A DNA stretch of 64,000 nucleotides from Flavimarina sp. Hel_I_48. Lineage in GTDB: Bacteria > Bacteroidota > Bacteroidia > Flavobacteriales > Flavobacteriaceae. The DNA lies in the NCBI RefSeq assembly GCF_000733945.1, contig NZ_JPOL01000002.1, forward strand, positions 1,241,001-1,305,000, in the 5' to 3' direction. The notes beneath the pieces were generated by a model that searched no databases, was not told where the DNA came from, and saw only the letters and a program-made list of their open reading frames with translations. Positions 44,422 to 53,888 of this stretch are shown one piece after another (position 1 is the first letter of the stretch; each line of letters opens with the position of its first letter). The translations under genes and the position numbers were made by a program.

Positions 44422-46698
44422 TCAATCCTTTTTATTTTCTCCGTTCATTTCCAGAACAGCTTCAGTCGTATTTATATCTTCCGCATCAGCAACTACCTGT
44501 ATGGTCTTAGAACCTGTTCTAACGGCACTTACTGGTTCATCATGATCCCCTAAAATAGGTGCGATCACAAGTCCTACAAGACAGGTGAGTTTTATCAATA
44601 TATTCATGGAGGGGCCAGACGTATCCTTAAAAGGATCTCCCACAGTATCACCAGTTACCGCTGCTTTGTGTGCATCACTGCCTTTATAGCTCATTTCCCC
44701 GTTGATCTCTACGCCTGCTTCAAAAGATTTCTTGGCATTATCCCAGGCACCACCGGCATTGTTCTGAAAAATAGCCCACATAACACCAGAAACGCACACT
44801 CCTGCCATATAACCGCCCAAGGGTTCTGGGCCAAAAATGAGTCCCATAAGAATGGGGGTAATAATTGTAATCAGACCGGGCAAGATCATTTCCCGAAGTG
44901 CCGCTTTGGTCGAAATTTCAACACATTTGCCATATTCCGGCTTTCCGGTGCCTTCTAAAATACCGGGGATTTCCCTAAACTGGCGACGTACTTCCTGTAC
45001 CATTTCCATGGCTGCTTTCCCAACAGATTGCATGGCCAGTGCAGAGAAGATAACCGGGATCATTCCACCTACAAAAAGGGCAGCAAGAACATCTGCCTTA
45101 AAAATATTGATACCATCTATTCCGGTAAAGGTTACATACGCCGCAAAAAGCGCCAGCGCAGTAAGTGCCGCAGAAGCAATGGCAAACCCTTTGCCTACGG
45201 CAGCCGTAGTATTTCCCACGGAATCCAGAATATCAGTACGTTCCCTAACTTCATCTGGGAGATTACTCATTTCTGCAACCCCGCCCGCATTATCTGCAAT
45301 AGGCCCAAAAGCATCAATAGCCAACTGCATCGCTGTGGTCGCCATCATGGCTGAAGCGGCCAGTGCAACCCCATAAAAACCGGCCAACTCATACGAACCA
45401 TAGATAGCGGCTGCAAATAACAAAACCGAAAGAAACGTACTTTTCATACCAACGGCCAGACCGGCAATAATATTGGTTGCCGCCCCGGTTGATGAATTTT
45501 TTACAATACTCATGACCGGGCCTTTTCCCAGACTGGTATAATGGGCGGTGACCAATGAAATCAAGGCACCCACCGCCAGACCTATACACGCTGACCAAAA
45601 AACATTCATGGAAGAAATTTCCTGATAACCGCCCTCTCCAAAGAAATTCATTTGAATAGTTTCAGGCAACATCCATTGTATCAGGAAAAAACTAGCGATC
45701 AACGTAAGTATAATAGCGACCCAGTTGCCCGTATCAAGCGCTTTTTGCACTTTACTTTCCCTTGCGTCATTACTGCTTATTTTTACTAGAAAAGTACCTA
45801 ATATGGAGGCTAAGATCCCGACTCCCGCAATAACGACCGGCAATAAAATAGGTCCCATATTACTAAATTCATCCTGAAACAGAACACCGGTATTTATGGA
45901 AATATCGCGTATCATATAATTTCCCAGCACCATGGCCGCCAAAACTGTTGCAACATAACTACCAAAAAGGTCTGCACCCATACCGGCCACATCGCCCACA
46001 TTATCACCCACATTGTCTGCAATTGTCGCAGGATTTCTAGGATCATCTTCAGGAATACCAGCTTCTACCTTACCCACAAGATCAGCGCCCACATCTGCCG
46101 CTTTTGTATAAATACCACCACCTACCCGGGCAAAAAGCGCAATGGACTCTGCACCAAGGGAGAAGCCAGCAAGTGCTTCTAAAACAATGGTCATATCCAT
46201 ATAAAAATCGCCTGTTTGACCCATAAACTGGGCAGAGAAGAACATAAAAAACAGGGAAATACCAAGGACTGCAAGTCCGGCAACTCCCATGCCCATAACC
46301 GTACCACCGTTAAAACTTACTTTTAAAGCTTGTGGCAAACTGGTTTTTGCCGCTTCCGCAGTACGTGCGTTAGCATCTGTGGCGATACGCATCCCAATGT
46401 TACCGGCTAGTGCCGAAAAGATGGCTCCTATAATAAATGCGGGAACGATCATCCAGCTGGTACTTTCAACAAGGGTTGATATAAAAAACAAAAGTGCTGA
46501 AGCGATCAGCACAAAAATCAATAACAATCGGTATTCAGCAGCCAGGAAAGCAAGCGCACCTTCCTTTATACTTTTGGAAATACTTTGCATTTTGTCGTCT
46601 CCGGCGGGTTGTTTCTTTACCCATGACCGTTTGATGAACATAAAAATAAGCCCTAAGATCGCCAGCGCGATGGGCAGTAGAATAATATTTGCCTCCAT
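44422..46698 (-). CDS. hppA: K+-dependent membrane-bound ion-translocating pyrophosphatase
   Basis: 758 residues with about 16 membrane helices. The pyrophosphate site is intact: [20 protein letters not shown] (193-212), the [19 protein letters not shown] region, DNAGG in the middle and the C-terminal [24 protein letters not shown] has Ala where K+-independent enzymes have Lys, so it should need K+. The gate helix reads ADLFGSYVA (242-250): Gly246 replaces the Glu of Na+-pumping enzymes, and the Glu four residues on, used by plant-type H+ pumps, is also missing. Glu184 in LGAESIALF may replace it, as I recall for Flavobacterium-type H+ pumps. It couples PPi hydrolysis to ion export. Confidence 0.96.
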   Translation of the reverse strand: MEANIILLPIALAILGLIFMFIKRSWVKKQPAGDDKMQSISKSIKEGALAFLAAEYRLLLIFVLIASALLFFISTLVESTSWMIVPAFIIGAIFSALAGNIGMRIATDANARTAEAAKTSLPQALKVSFNGGTVMGMGVAGLAVLGISLFFMFFSAQFMGQTGDFYMDMTIVLEALAGFSLGAESIALFARVGGGIYTKAADVGADLVGKVEAGIPEDDPRNPATIADNVGDNVGDVAGMGADLFGSYVATVLAAMVLGNYMIRDISINTGVLFQDEFSNMGPILLPVVIAGVGILASILGTFLVKISSNDARESKVQKALDTGNWVAIILTLIASFFLIQWMLPETIQMNFFGEGGYQEISSMNVFWSACIGLAVGALISLVTAHYTSLGKGPVMSIVKNSSTGAATNIIAGLAVGMKSTFLSVLLFAAAIYGSYELAGFYGVALAASAMMATTAMQLAIDAFGPIADNAGGVAEMSNLPDEVRERTDILDSVGNTTAAVGKGFAIASAALTALALFAAYVTFTGIDGINIFKADVLAALFVGGMIPVIFSALAMQSVGKAAMEMVQEVRRQFREIPGILEGTGKPEYGKCVEISTKAALREMILPGLITIITPILMGLIFGPEPLGGYMAGVCVSGVMWAIFQNNAGGAWDNAKKSFEAGVEINGEMSYKGSDAHKAAVTGDTVGDPFKDTSGPSMNILIKLTCLVGLVIAPILGDHDEPVSAVRTGSKTIQVVADAEDINTTEAVLEMNGENKKD

Positions 46699-46864
46699 AA
46701 ATTTTATCTTTAATGAACTTTAATAAAAATGTCTTACTAAGTTATTAAAATTGATGGTAATAAAACTCGTTAACAGATTTATTAAGAATATAATATTTCT
46801 TTAGGAAAAAAATGCCGATTTCTCAAATACAAAGAATAGTCTCGATCATAAAAAATTATAAGCT

Positions 46865-48085
46865 TTAAGCCTTCAGTAAAAGTTTTTTAAGGCGTTTGCT
46901 TCTGTAACGGGCGGCAATAAAAACCACTATTCCCAGGGGCAACGCAACCATAAGATACCGTAACGACATATCAAAAGTAGTAGTGATTGTGCCCGAAGAG
47001 GATATAATATAGCTGGATATAGAAGTAATTATATATAACAAACCGCCCATTAATCCACCGGAAATCCCCGCGTTACTAGGAAAAAACAGCATATTATTGG
47101 TAAAGTAATTGGTGAACACAAAACCACTACAGATATGGATGATAAAGGCAAAACCCATTAAAAGTAGTAGTGTATCATAATGCGTTCCCAGCGCCATAAG
47201 AACGCCAATCAAAAGCAATTGAAAGACAGAAAAAAATAAAATTTTAGGATTGAACGCATAGTTCACCATTTTCTTACTTATAATACCGCCCAACATCCAG
47301 GAAATACCCAGCGCTAAGGTACAGTAGCCAATCATCACCGGAGTAAAATTAAAATGATGCTCCACTAAAAATGGTCCTGCAATATTAAATACCATCACCA
47401 CGGAATAGGATAGGCCAAGAATCAAAATACCAGATAGAAAGCCTTTATTTTTAAGCATCACACGGTAAAGGAGCGTGGTCTTTTTTAGGTTGAATTTTTT
47501 AAAATTCCGGATAGTTTCCCCGCCTATTACCAGCTCTCCCGCAAACAATACTGCGGCATAAATAGCCAAAAAGTAAAAATTAGATTCCCAGCCAAAAATA
47601 CTTTCCAGATAACCCCCAAGAAATGGGGCAATTATGGGTCCGCAGGACCATACAATCGTGAAATAACTCAAGAAATTTTTCCGTTCCACGTTATTGTATA
47701 TATCTACAAAATAAGCGCGTTTTGCCACTACAATAAAAGAGGTAGCAATTCCCTGTACTATACGCAACAGGCAAATAACATAAACATCACGTGTAAAGGT
47801 AACCGCAATGCTGCTCAAAATTAAAAGTACCAAAGAGACCAAAACAGGTTTGTAACGGCCTATACTATCTAAAACACCCCCTACAAACAACTGTACGATA
47901 CCATAACTTAAAAAGAAGGAAGTGAGCGTTAGCTGGATACTTTGTTCAGAAACCTCCAGATTTCTGGCCATTGAGGGAAATGAGGGCAGATAAACATCTG
48001 TCATAAATCCCGAAAGCGGAACCGTAAGAAACGTAAGAATAGTTGCGTAGCGTTTCCTTTGAGGACTGGCAGATCTTAAGTGCAT
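46865..48085 (-). CDS. MFS drug/solute exporter, Bcr/CflA family
   Basis: 406 residues from the ATG at 48085 (an in-frame TTG precedes it directly). Twelve membrane helices are likely. The N-terminal motif TVPLSGFMTDVYLPSFPSMA with the Asp-Xaa-Tyr-Leu-Pro element is the hallmark of Bcr/CflA (DHA1) transporters, and motif A reads GGVLDSIGRYKPVL. Such proteins export drugs or small peptides by proton antiport. The substrate is unknown. It lies between the membrane and soluble pyrophosphatase genes but has its own promoter box. Confidence 0.9.
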   Translation of the reverse strand: MHLRSASPQRKRYATILTFLTVPLSGFMTDVYLPSFPSMARNLEVSEQSIQLTLTSFFLSYGIVQLFVGGVLDSIGRYKPVLVSLVLLILSSIAVTFTRDVYVICLLRIVQGIATSFIVVAKRAYFVDIYNNVERKNFLSYFTIVWSCGPIIAPFLGGYLESIFGWESNFYFLAIYAAVLFAGELVIGGETIRNFKKFNLKKTTLLYRVMLKNKGFLSGILILGLSYSVVMVFNIAGPFLVEHHFNFTPVMIGYCTLALGISWMLGGIISKKMVNYAFNPKILFFSVFQLLLIGVLMALGTHYDTLLLLMGFAFIIHICSGFVFTNYFTNNMLFFPSNAGISGGLMGGLLYIITSISSYIISSSGTITTTFDMSLRYLMVALPLGIVVFIAARYRSKRLKKLLLKA

Positions 48086-48106
48086 CAAGTGGCTTTTTTA
48101 GAGCGA

Positions 48107-48114
48107 CAAAAGTA
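48107..48114 (-). promoter_or_regulatory. -7 box of the MFS transporter gene
   Basis: The minus strand reads TACTTTTG, matching TAnnTTTG, 21 bases before the ATG at 48085. A TTTG lies 15 bases further upstream (48130-48133), closer than the usual 19-21. Confidence 0.5.
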
Positions 48115-48382
48115 GCGTTCCGCAACGACCAAACTGTTTATTTTAATGGTTTATTATAACCTTGGTCAGATTATTATCAACTGAAATAAGCGTTTAACCG
48201 ATACTTACAGATAGCCAAAGTAAGTACAGTTCAATAAGTGTATTTTTAATTCTAAAGTTGGACGGCGCAATGTAAATCCCCCCTATTTTACAAAACCTTA
48301 CTATGGAATAAAACCAAGTGAATTCCTTTCACAATAAATCAGGACTTCACATAACTACGCATCAAACAAAACCTATTAAACA

Positions 48383-48429
48383 AAAAAAACCGCACAGTAA
48401 CCTAATTATGGTTCCTATGCGGTTTTTTT
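48383..48429 (-). terminator. Terminator of ppa
   Basis: A 12-bp perfect stem (48383-48394 with 48418-48429), A/T-rich outside and CCGCA/TGCGG inside, with a second AACC/GGTT pairing in the loop. It lies 17 bases after the ppa stop and ends in a T-run on the minus strand. Confidence 0.88.
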
Positions 48430-48445
48430 ATAGTTTTGAGAGTAA

Positions 48446-48970
48446 TTATAGACTTACCTCACTGGCAGGTACATCACTCTTTTCAAAGCGCTTGATACAT
48501 TGAGCAATAATTTTTTTCGCTTCATGAACATCGCCCCAACCACCTACATCAACTTTTTTCTTCTCTAGATCCTTATAAACCTGAAAAAAGTGTTCGATCT
48601 CTTTGATCAAGTGCGGGTTAAGTTCATCAAGATCAGTAACCGTATTTGCAATAGGATCGCTAACGGGCACACAAATGATTTTTTCATCTGGACCTTTTTC
48701 ATCAGTCATATGAAATACGCCTATGGGCTTTACTTCAATAACACAACCTGGAAACGTAGGTTCAGTAACAAGTACGAGAACGTCCAATGGATCTTTATCC
48801 AGTGCCAGGGTTTCTGGTATAAAACCATAGTCTGCCGGGTACATCATTGATGAGAAGATCATGCGGTCATAACGCAACTTCTTTAATTTGAAGTCGTATT
48901 CATATTTATTCCGACTTCCTTTGGGGATTTCAATAAGAACGTCAAACGTTTCTATTTTATCTACTGTCAT
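48446..48970 (-). CDS. ppa: Soluble inorganic pyrophosphatase (family I)
   Basis: 174 residues, the size of bacterial family I enzymes. Active-site motifs: EIPKGSRNKYEYD (about 14-26), MMYPADYGFIPETLA (about 42-56), and the metal-binding DKDPLDVLVL (about 58-67), followed by a further Asp pair in VPVSDPIAN and the Lys of FFQVYKDLEKKKV. It hydrolyses PPi to two phosphates in the cytoplasm and so drives biosynthetic reactions. It has a near-perfect promoter and its own terminator, so it is a single-gene unit. A membrane pyrophosphatase gene lies two genes away. Confidence 0.96.
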   Translation of the reverse strand: MTVDKIETFDVLIEIPKGSRNKYEYDFKLKKLRYDRMIFSSMMYPADYGFIPETLALDKDPLDVLVLVTEPTFPGCVIEVKPIGVFHMTDEKGPDEKIICVPVSDPIANTVTDLDELNPHLIKEIEHFFQVYKDLEKKKVDVGGWGDVHEAKKIIAQCIKRFEKSDVPASEVSL

Positions 48971-49018
48971 AATTTATTATTTTATAAAATTGAGTTGTAA
49001 TCAATATTATTGGGGGTG

Positions 49019-49049
49019 CAAAAATACCTTAAAAAAAAGGTTAATCAAA
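49019..49049 (-). promoter_or_regulatory. Complete Bacteroidetes-type promoter of ppa
   Basis: On the minus strand TTTG (49049-49046), 19 bases, then TATTTTTG (49026-49019): both -33 and -7 boxes match the consensus with ideal spacing. Transcription should begin near 49013, leaving a leader of about 43 bases. This is the best promoter in the window. Confidence 0.8.
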
Positions 49050-49168
49050 TCCAGGGCATTTAAAAATCAAAATATTAGAACAAATTTAGCTTGATTTCTA
49101 AAAATTATCGCTGTAAAGCAAAAAACTTCTAATTTTAACCAAAAATCGGGTATTTTAAGGAGTTTTCT

Positions 49169-51661
49169 CTAAAATGCGAATTCAAGAGAGCCAGTTACGC
49201 CAAACCTGCGGGCATCTGGCAAATCATTATAATTCCCTCTAAAATTAAAGTCAATACGCAATATTTTAAAGATATTTCCTACACCTACACTATATTCATA
49301 ATAGGGCTTATCACTAGGGGAAAGATAAGGTTCACCCGTAGCGTTTATGGCCCTGTTTTCATCAGAAATATCACCATAAGCACCTCGCAGGCCTATTATT
49401 TCCCGCAGGTTCAACCTTCGCAGCCAGGGCACTCTTGCAAAAAGCAATCCTCCAAAATTATGTTCTAAATGCACAGATAAGTAAGTATCTGTAACAAACT
49501 CATAATAATTGAGTTGGGGAAACGTACTGTAAATGGAAAAGAGGTTTTGATTACCCGGTATAACACTCAGCAAACTGAGCGGAACCTCCCCAAAAGTTTT
49601 ACCTACCTCCACATTTGACAAAAAGGTACCAAAGCCGCCTACACGCCAAGGCTGACGATAAGAAAATTGAATTTTCTCATAGTCAAAATCACTGTTTAAA
49701 ATTCCGTCAATTCCCTTGGTATAGCGCATAAAAAGCGTAGGGAACCACTCATTGGTCACGGTGCGCTCCACCCCATATCCAGAGGTGATCTTACCCGGCT
49801 CATAGATGAGGCTCAGTGCCACTTCAGCCTGATTCACTACAGATTCAACCTCGCTCTGGCTGGCATCTGTATAATAGTCAAGATTGAAAGTAGGCGATGC
49901 CGAACTCAGATCGCGATAGGTGAAATCTGTACGGGCAATCAAGTTTTTTAGCGGCTCAGCTTCCAGCGAAAAATTAGTGAGTTCTATATTGGTCAGTCGG
50001 TCATTTGCCCCTACGGTCACCAGCGAGGAAGAAGCCAGGTTTCTGCCCAGCACATCTGTAGAAGAAGTTAAGCTCGCCGCAGTCTGCTCCACATCCCGGC
50101 GATAACCACCAGCGATGATAAAACGGCTTCTGTTATCAAGCAGCCATTTCCCGGAAATACCAAATTTAAATTTATCATCTTTAAAACCGTAGGCCCCAAA
50201 ACCTTCCAGCCGCCACGGGTCATTTTGACCAAAATACGTGCGGCCGCCCAGACGTATGCGCATTCCCTCGACGTCGTTAAAGCCAAATACTGAAAATATA
50301 GGCCCCACATCAATATTTGCCTGGTCCCATTCATAATAACCAGATACCAGTGTCGAGCCAACGCTATATAGGTTCTTAAAGCGGGGGACGGTGCGAAGTG
50401 TATCCAGCATTTCATAAACCCCTTTTTCATCCTTGCTCAGGGATTCCATCCTGTTCTCTTCCCAGAAGGCATCATCACGGGTATAAATAGACTTATTGTA
50501 TTCTTTTATACGCTTTTTGTAAAATTCCTGTGGCCGTTCCTGATCAAAAACGTAATTGTCATAAAGTGTTGTGCGCTTACCATAAATTCCCCGGCTTTCC
50601 TCCTTTTTCCGCAGTGCGAAATCTGAAAGGAAATAATCCCTGGTTATAAGAAAGGTACTATCGTTAAGGACATCATATTCCTGCTCAATGTAGATCTCTT
50701 TCACCCAATTTATATTAGCGCTTTTATTCACCTGCATGTTGATTTCCTTGATTGCCCAGGTGGAATCGTTCACCCAGAAATCACCTTTAAACGTAAGTTC
50801 ATTTTTACGTCGCGGATAGTAAATAATATTATAGCACCATTTATCCTTTATGTAAGCGCTATCGGCTAGTACATAATTATAGGTATTGATACCCGTGGTA
50901 GATAGCGGACTTGTAAAGCTTTTATCAAAAAACTTCAGGTAGTTATCATATATATTGAAGTCATTATATAGGTCATTGATAAAAGCGATCAGGGTCTGGT
51001 TCGTATTGAAACCACTGTTTTTATTACCCAACAAATCCTCCTTCTTTTCATTGATCAGATTATCTCCGTAAACCTTGCTGCTCGCCTCGTTTATAAAAAT
51101 AGGCAGGTAGGTTTTCCCGGTGATCCTCGAGGTATCTGTCTGATCGAAGATAAATTCCATCCCATTGAAAACTTTGCTGTTGATCAGGGAACTATCAATA
51201 GTATTAAGGTCAAACTCTACTTTCTCATATTTATCATAGGCATATTGCTTAAACTGACCAAGACCGTTACTCCGCTTATTTTCCCAGATTTTACGTAGTA
51301 TATCTATCGCGGGATTGTTTTCCTTAGGTTGTTTCCCGCTGTAAATAAGTACTTCTGACATACTTTCTGCCTCTTCCGCCAGGGTTATTTCAAGATTGTA
51401 GTTCACCTTATTCTGGAGCGGCACATCTGTGGTGGCATACCCTACAAAAGAAACCCTTAGCGAAGTATAATTGCTATCTGATTCCAGGTAAAACCGACCT
51501 TCTTCATTAGTGATCGTACCTTCTGTAGAACCAGGAAAAACTACATTCGCAAAAGGGACACCTTGTCCTTGTAGATCTTTTACAACACCGCTAACTTTAG
51601 TCTGTGCTGAAGCCACTAAAGAAAAGCCTAACACAAAAACGAGGATATTGAAATACTTCAT
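49169..51661 (-). CDS. DUF5686 outer-membrane protein with carboxypeptidase-regulatory-like domain
   Basis: 830 residues. Signal peptide about 1-19 (FSLVASAQ); a carboxypeptidase-regulatory-like domain about 22-100 (VSGVVKDLQGQGVPFANVVF, TITNEEGRFYLES); then the long DUF5686 region (DILRKIWENKRSN, IYYPRRKNELTFKGDFWVND) and a C-terminal barrel with alternating strands ending GSLEFAF. The family resembles large Omp85/TamA-like or TonB-receptor-like barrels without a plug, and its role is unknown. No terminator is seen between it and pdhB upstream other than the pdhB hairpin, so it is probably its own unit. Confidence 0.9.
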   Translation of the reverse strand: MKYFNILVFVLGFSLVASAQTKVSGVVKDLQGQGVPFANVVFPGSTEGTITNEEGRFYLESDSNYTSLRVSFVGYATTDVPLQNKVNYNLEITLAEEAESMSEVLIYSGKQPKENNPAIDILRKIWENKRSNGLGQFKQYAYDKYEKVEFDLNTIDSSLINSKVFNGMEFIFDQTDTSRITGKTYLPIFINEASSKVYGDNLINEKKEDLLGNKNSGFNTNQTLIAFINDLYNDFNIYDNYLKFFDKSFTSPLSTTGINTYNYVLADSAYIKDKWCYNIIYYPRRKNELTFKGDFWVNDSTWAIKEINMQVNKSANINWVKEIYIEQEYDVLNDSTFLITRDYFLSDFALRKKEESRGIYGKRTTLYDNYVFDQERPQEFYKKRIKEYNKSIYTRDDAFWEENRMESLSKDEKGVYEMLDTLRTVPRFKNLYSVGSTLVSGYYEWDQANIDVGPIFSVFGFNDVEGMRIRLGGRTYFGQNDPWRLEGFGAYGFKDDKFKFGISGKWLLDNRSRFIIAGGYRRDVEQTAASLTSSTDVLGRNLASSSLVTVGANDRLTNIELTNFSLEAEPLKNLIARTDFTYRDLSSASPTFNLDYYTDASQSEVESVVNQAEVALSLIYEPGKITSGYGVERTVTNEWFPTLFMRYTKGIDGILNSDFDYEKIQFSYRQPWRVGGFGTFLSNVEVGKTFGEVPLSLLSVIPGNQNLFSIYSTFPQLNYYEFVTDTYLSVHLEHNFGGLLFARVPWLRRLNLREIIGLRGAYGDISDENRAINATGEPYLSPSDKPYYEYSVGVGNIFKILRIDFNFRGNYNDLPDARRFGVTGSLEFAF

Positions 51662-51760
51662 ACTTTTTGGGGATTTGGGGTATAGTAGTGCAATTTATAC
51701 CAAGAAACGCCTATATACGACAATGTGAATAAACAAGTTTCAAAGCGTGTGTATAAAACT

Positions 51761-51795
51761 AAAAAAGGCTTCACCGATGCATACCGATGAAGCCT
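51761..51795 (-). terminator. Terminator of pdhB
   Basis: A perfect 8-bp stem, AGGCTTCA (51766-51773) with TGAAGCCT (51788-51795), partly extended inward, with five T residues after it on the minus strand; 20 bases after the pdhB stop. Confidence 0.88.
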
Positions 51796-51814
51796 ATAAT
51801 TATATATGTTTAGC

Positions 51815-52792
51815 TTATTTATAAAGCACTTTTTTAACCGCTAGGATAACATCATCACTATTGGGGATCCATTCTTTAAAAAGAACTGGTGAATAAGGTG
51901 CTGGTGTATCTGCCGTATTAATTTTTATTATGGGTGCATCCAGAAAGTCAAATGCTTTTTCCTGTACCTGGAAAGTGATCTCCGTAGAAACATTGCCAAA
52001 CGGCCATGCCTCCTCAAGAATAACCAAACGGTTTGTCTTTTTAACTGACGTAATGATCGCATCAATATCCAAAGGTCGTACCGTACGCAAATCTATAATT
52101 TCGCAGGAAATATCTTCTTTTGCCAATTCATCTGCTGCTTTGTACGCCTCTTTGATAATTTTACCGAAAGAAACTATAGTGACATCAGTACCTTCTCTTT
52201 TTATATCGGCAACGCCTATGGGGATCAAATATTCCCCTTCTGGCACCTCGCCCTTATCGCCATACATTTGCTCGCTCTCCATAAAAATACATGGATCATC
52301 ATCACGAATTGCAGATTTGAGCAATCCTTTAGCATCAGCAGGATTTGAAGGAACGATTACTTTAAGACCTGGCGTATTGGCAAACCAGCTTTCAAAAGCC
52401 TGGGAGTGCGTTGCACCCAGTTGACCCGCAGAAGCCGTTGGTCCCCGGAAAACAACCGGACAGTTAAACTGCCCACCAGACATCTGACGTATTTTTGCAG
52501 CATTGTTTATAATCTGATCAATACCTACAAGGGAAAAGTTGAACGTCATGTACTCAACAATGGGTCGGTTACCGTTCATGGCGCTACCTATGGCAATACC
52601 GGCGAAGCCAAGTTCAGAAATGGGAGTATCAATAATACGATCTTCCCCAAATTCATCAAGCATCCCTTTTGAAGCTTTATAAGCCCCATTATACTGGGCA
52701 ACTTCCTCGCCCATAAGGTAAACAGTTTCATCGCGGCGCATCTCTTCGCTCATCGCTTCACAAACCGCTTCCCTAAATTGTATCGTTTTCAT
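51815..52792 (-). CDS. pdhB: Pyruvate dehydrogenase E1 component, beta subunit
   Basis: 325 residues, the usual length. Landmarks of the E1-beta (transketolase pyrimidine and C-terminal) domains: FREAVCEAMSEEMRRDETVYLMGEEVAQYNGAYK in pieces near the start, DTPISELGFAGIAIGSAMNG (about 54-73) with the Glu that activates thiamine diphosphate, GATHSQAFESWF, and EEAWPFGNVSTEI in the C-terminal domain. It pairs with an E1-alpha (not in the window) to decarboxylate pyruvate. The related branched-chain 2-oxoacid E1-beta is less likely. Divergent from etfB. Confidence 0.93.
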   Translation of the reverse strand: MKTIQFREAVCEAMSEEMRRDETVYLMGEEVAQYNGAYKASKGMLDEFGEDRIIDTPISELGFAGIAIGSAMNGNRPIVEYMTFNFSLVGIDQIINNAAKIRQMSGGQFNCPVVFRGPTASAGQLGATHSQAFESWFANTPGLKVIVPSNPADAKGLLKSAIRDDDPCIFMESEQMYGDKGEVPEGEYLIPIGVADIKREGTDVTIVSFGKIIKEAYKAADELAKEDISCEIIDLRTVRPLDIDAIITSVKKTNRLVILEEAWPFGNVSTEITFQVQEKAFDFLDAPIIKINTADTPAPYSPVLFKEWIPNSDDVILAVKKVLYK

Positions 52793-53046
52793 GTAAAATA
52801 TGTTTTTCCTAAAATATGTATGGCCAGTTGCAATTTTATTGGATATTTTCGGCTAAAATCTACCCTAAAGCAGTGTAAAATTACCTAAACTTTCCCTAAA
52901 TAAACAAAGACAGCAAAAATAAGATTTAAATGCTGCTCACGGAATGTCTTTTAACTAAATTTTGTTATGCGTGCATAGTAAATTCTGCTCAATATTATGT
53001 ACTTTCGTAGCGCAAACGAAATAGTAAAGTTCTAAATAACGTATAT

Positions 53047-53793
53047 ATGAAAATTCTGGTATGCATTAGCCACGTGCCTGACACCACTTCAAAAATTAAT
53101 TTTACAGAGAACGATACCCAATTTGACACCAATGGCGTTCAATTTGTGATCAATCCCAATGATGAATTCGGCCTTACCCGGGCCATGTGGTTCAAGGAAA
53201 AGCAAAATGCGACAATAGATATTATAAATGTAGGCGGCCCAGAAACCGAACCTACCCTGCGTAAGGCACTCGCGATTGGTGCAGATTCTGCAATACGTAT
53301 AAATACTCCGGCCGTAGATGGCTTTCAAGTGGCAAAAGAGTTGAGCCACGTCATTAAAAACGGTAATTACGATCTTATTATCGCCGGGAGGGAATCTATA
53401 GATTATAATGGTGCAATGGTTCCCGGGATGCTTGCTTCTTTGATAGGGGCAAATTTTGTGAATACCTGCATAGGCCTTGAGGTTGAGGGGGATACCGCTA
53501 CTGCCGTACGTGAAATAGATGGCGGTAAAGAAACCGTGACAACTTCCCTTCCATTGGTCATCGGTGGTCAAAAAGGTATAGTTGAAGAAAGTGACCTGCG
53601 CATACCAAACATGCGTGGAATCATGATGGCTCGGAAAAAACCTCTAAATGTTGTTGAGCCACAAGGCGCTTCCGCGGAAACAAAAGTGGAAAGTTTTGAC
53701 AAACCAGCTCCTAAAGGACCCACAAAAATGGTTGATGCAGACAATCTTGATGAACTCATTGATTTGCTGCACAATGAGGCAAAAGCGATCTAA
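53047..53793 (+). CDS. etfB: Electron transfer flavoprotein, beta subunit
   Basis: 248 residues. Typical opening KILVCISHVPDTTSKINF, then INPNDEFGLTRAMWFKE, the AMP/FAD-side segment ALAIGADSAIRI, IIAGRESIDYNGAMVPGMLA, and the beta-subunit signature region VIGGQKGIVEESDLRIPNMRGIMMARKKPL in parts. The C-terminal arm ends DELIDLLHNEAKAI. With EtfA it passes electrons from acyl-CoA and other dehydrogenases to the quinone pool. etfA follows after 95 bases. TACTTTCG at 53000-53007 is one base off the -7 consensus. Confidence 0.95.
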   Translation: MKILVCISHVPDTTSKINFTENDTQFDTNGVQFVINPNDEFGLTRAMWFKEKQNATIDIINVGGPETEPTLRKALAIGADSAIRINTPAVDGFQVAKELSHVIKNGNYDLIIAGRESIDYNGAMVPGMLASLIGANFVNTCIGLEVEGDTATAVREIDGGKETVTTSLPLVIGGQKGIVEESDLRIPNMRGIMMARKKPLNVVEPQGASAETKVESFDKPAPKGPTKMVDADNLDELIDLLHNEAKAI

Positions 53794-53888
53794 AACAACC
53801 TTTTAGGCCTCTAGAATCGGTTGAAAATGATTAAATTTTATTGTTAAATTGGTTTTCCGTCCCTACGGAAAAGGAAAAAGAGAATCAC

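Larger units (their letters stand above)
48086..48445. other. Intergenic region between the MFS gene and ppa
   Basis: 360 bases without a credible gene. It holds the MFS promoter box (48107-48114, minus) at one end and the ppa terminator hairpin (48383-48429) at the other. The middle is AT-rich, with no feature I can name. Confidence 0.6.

Noticed and set aside
44668..45376. Open frames on the plus strand opposite hppA
   Set aside because: They are antisense shadows of a strongly conserved membrane pyrophosphatase.
44422..46698. hppA as a Na+-pumping pyrophosphatase, based on the K+-dependent motif
   Set aside because: The gate Glu expected of Na+ pumps (DLFE) is Gly here, so proton pumping is more likely.
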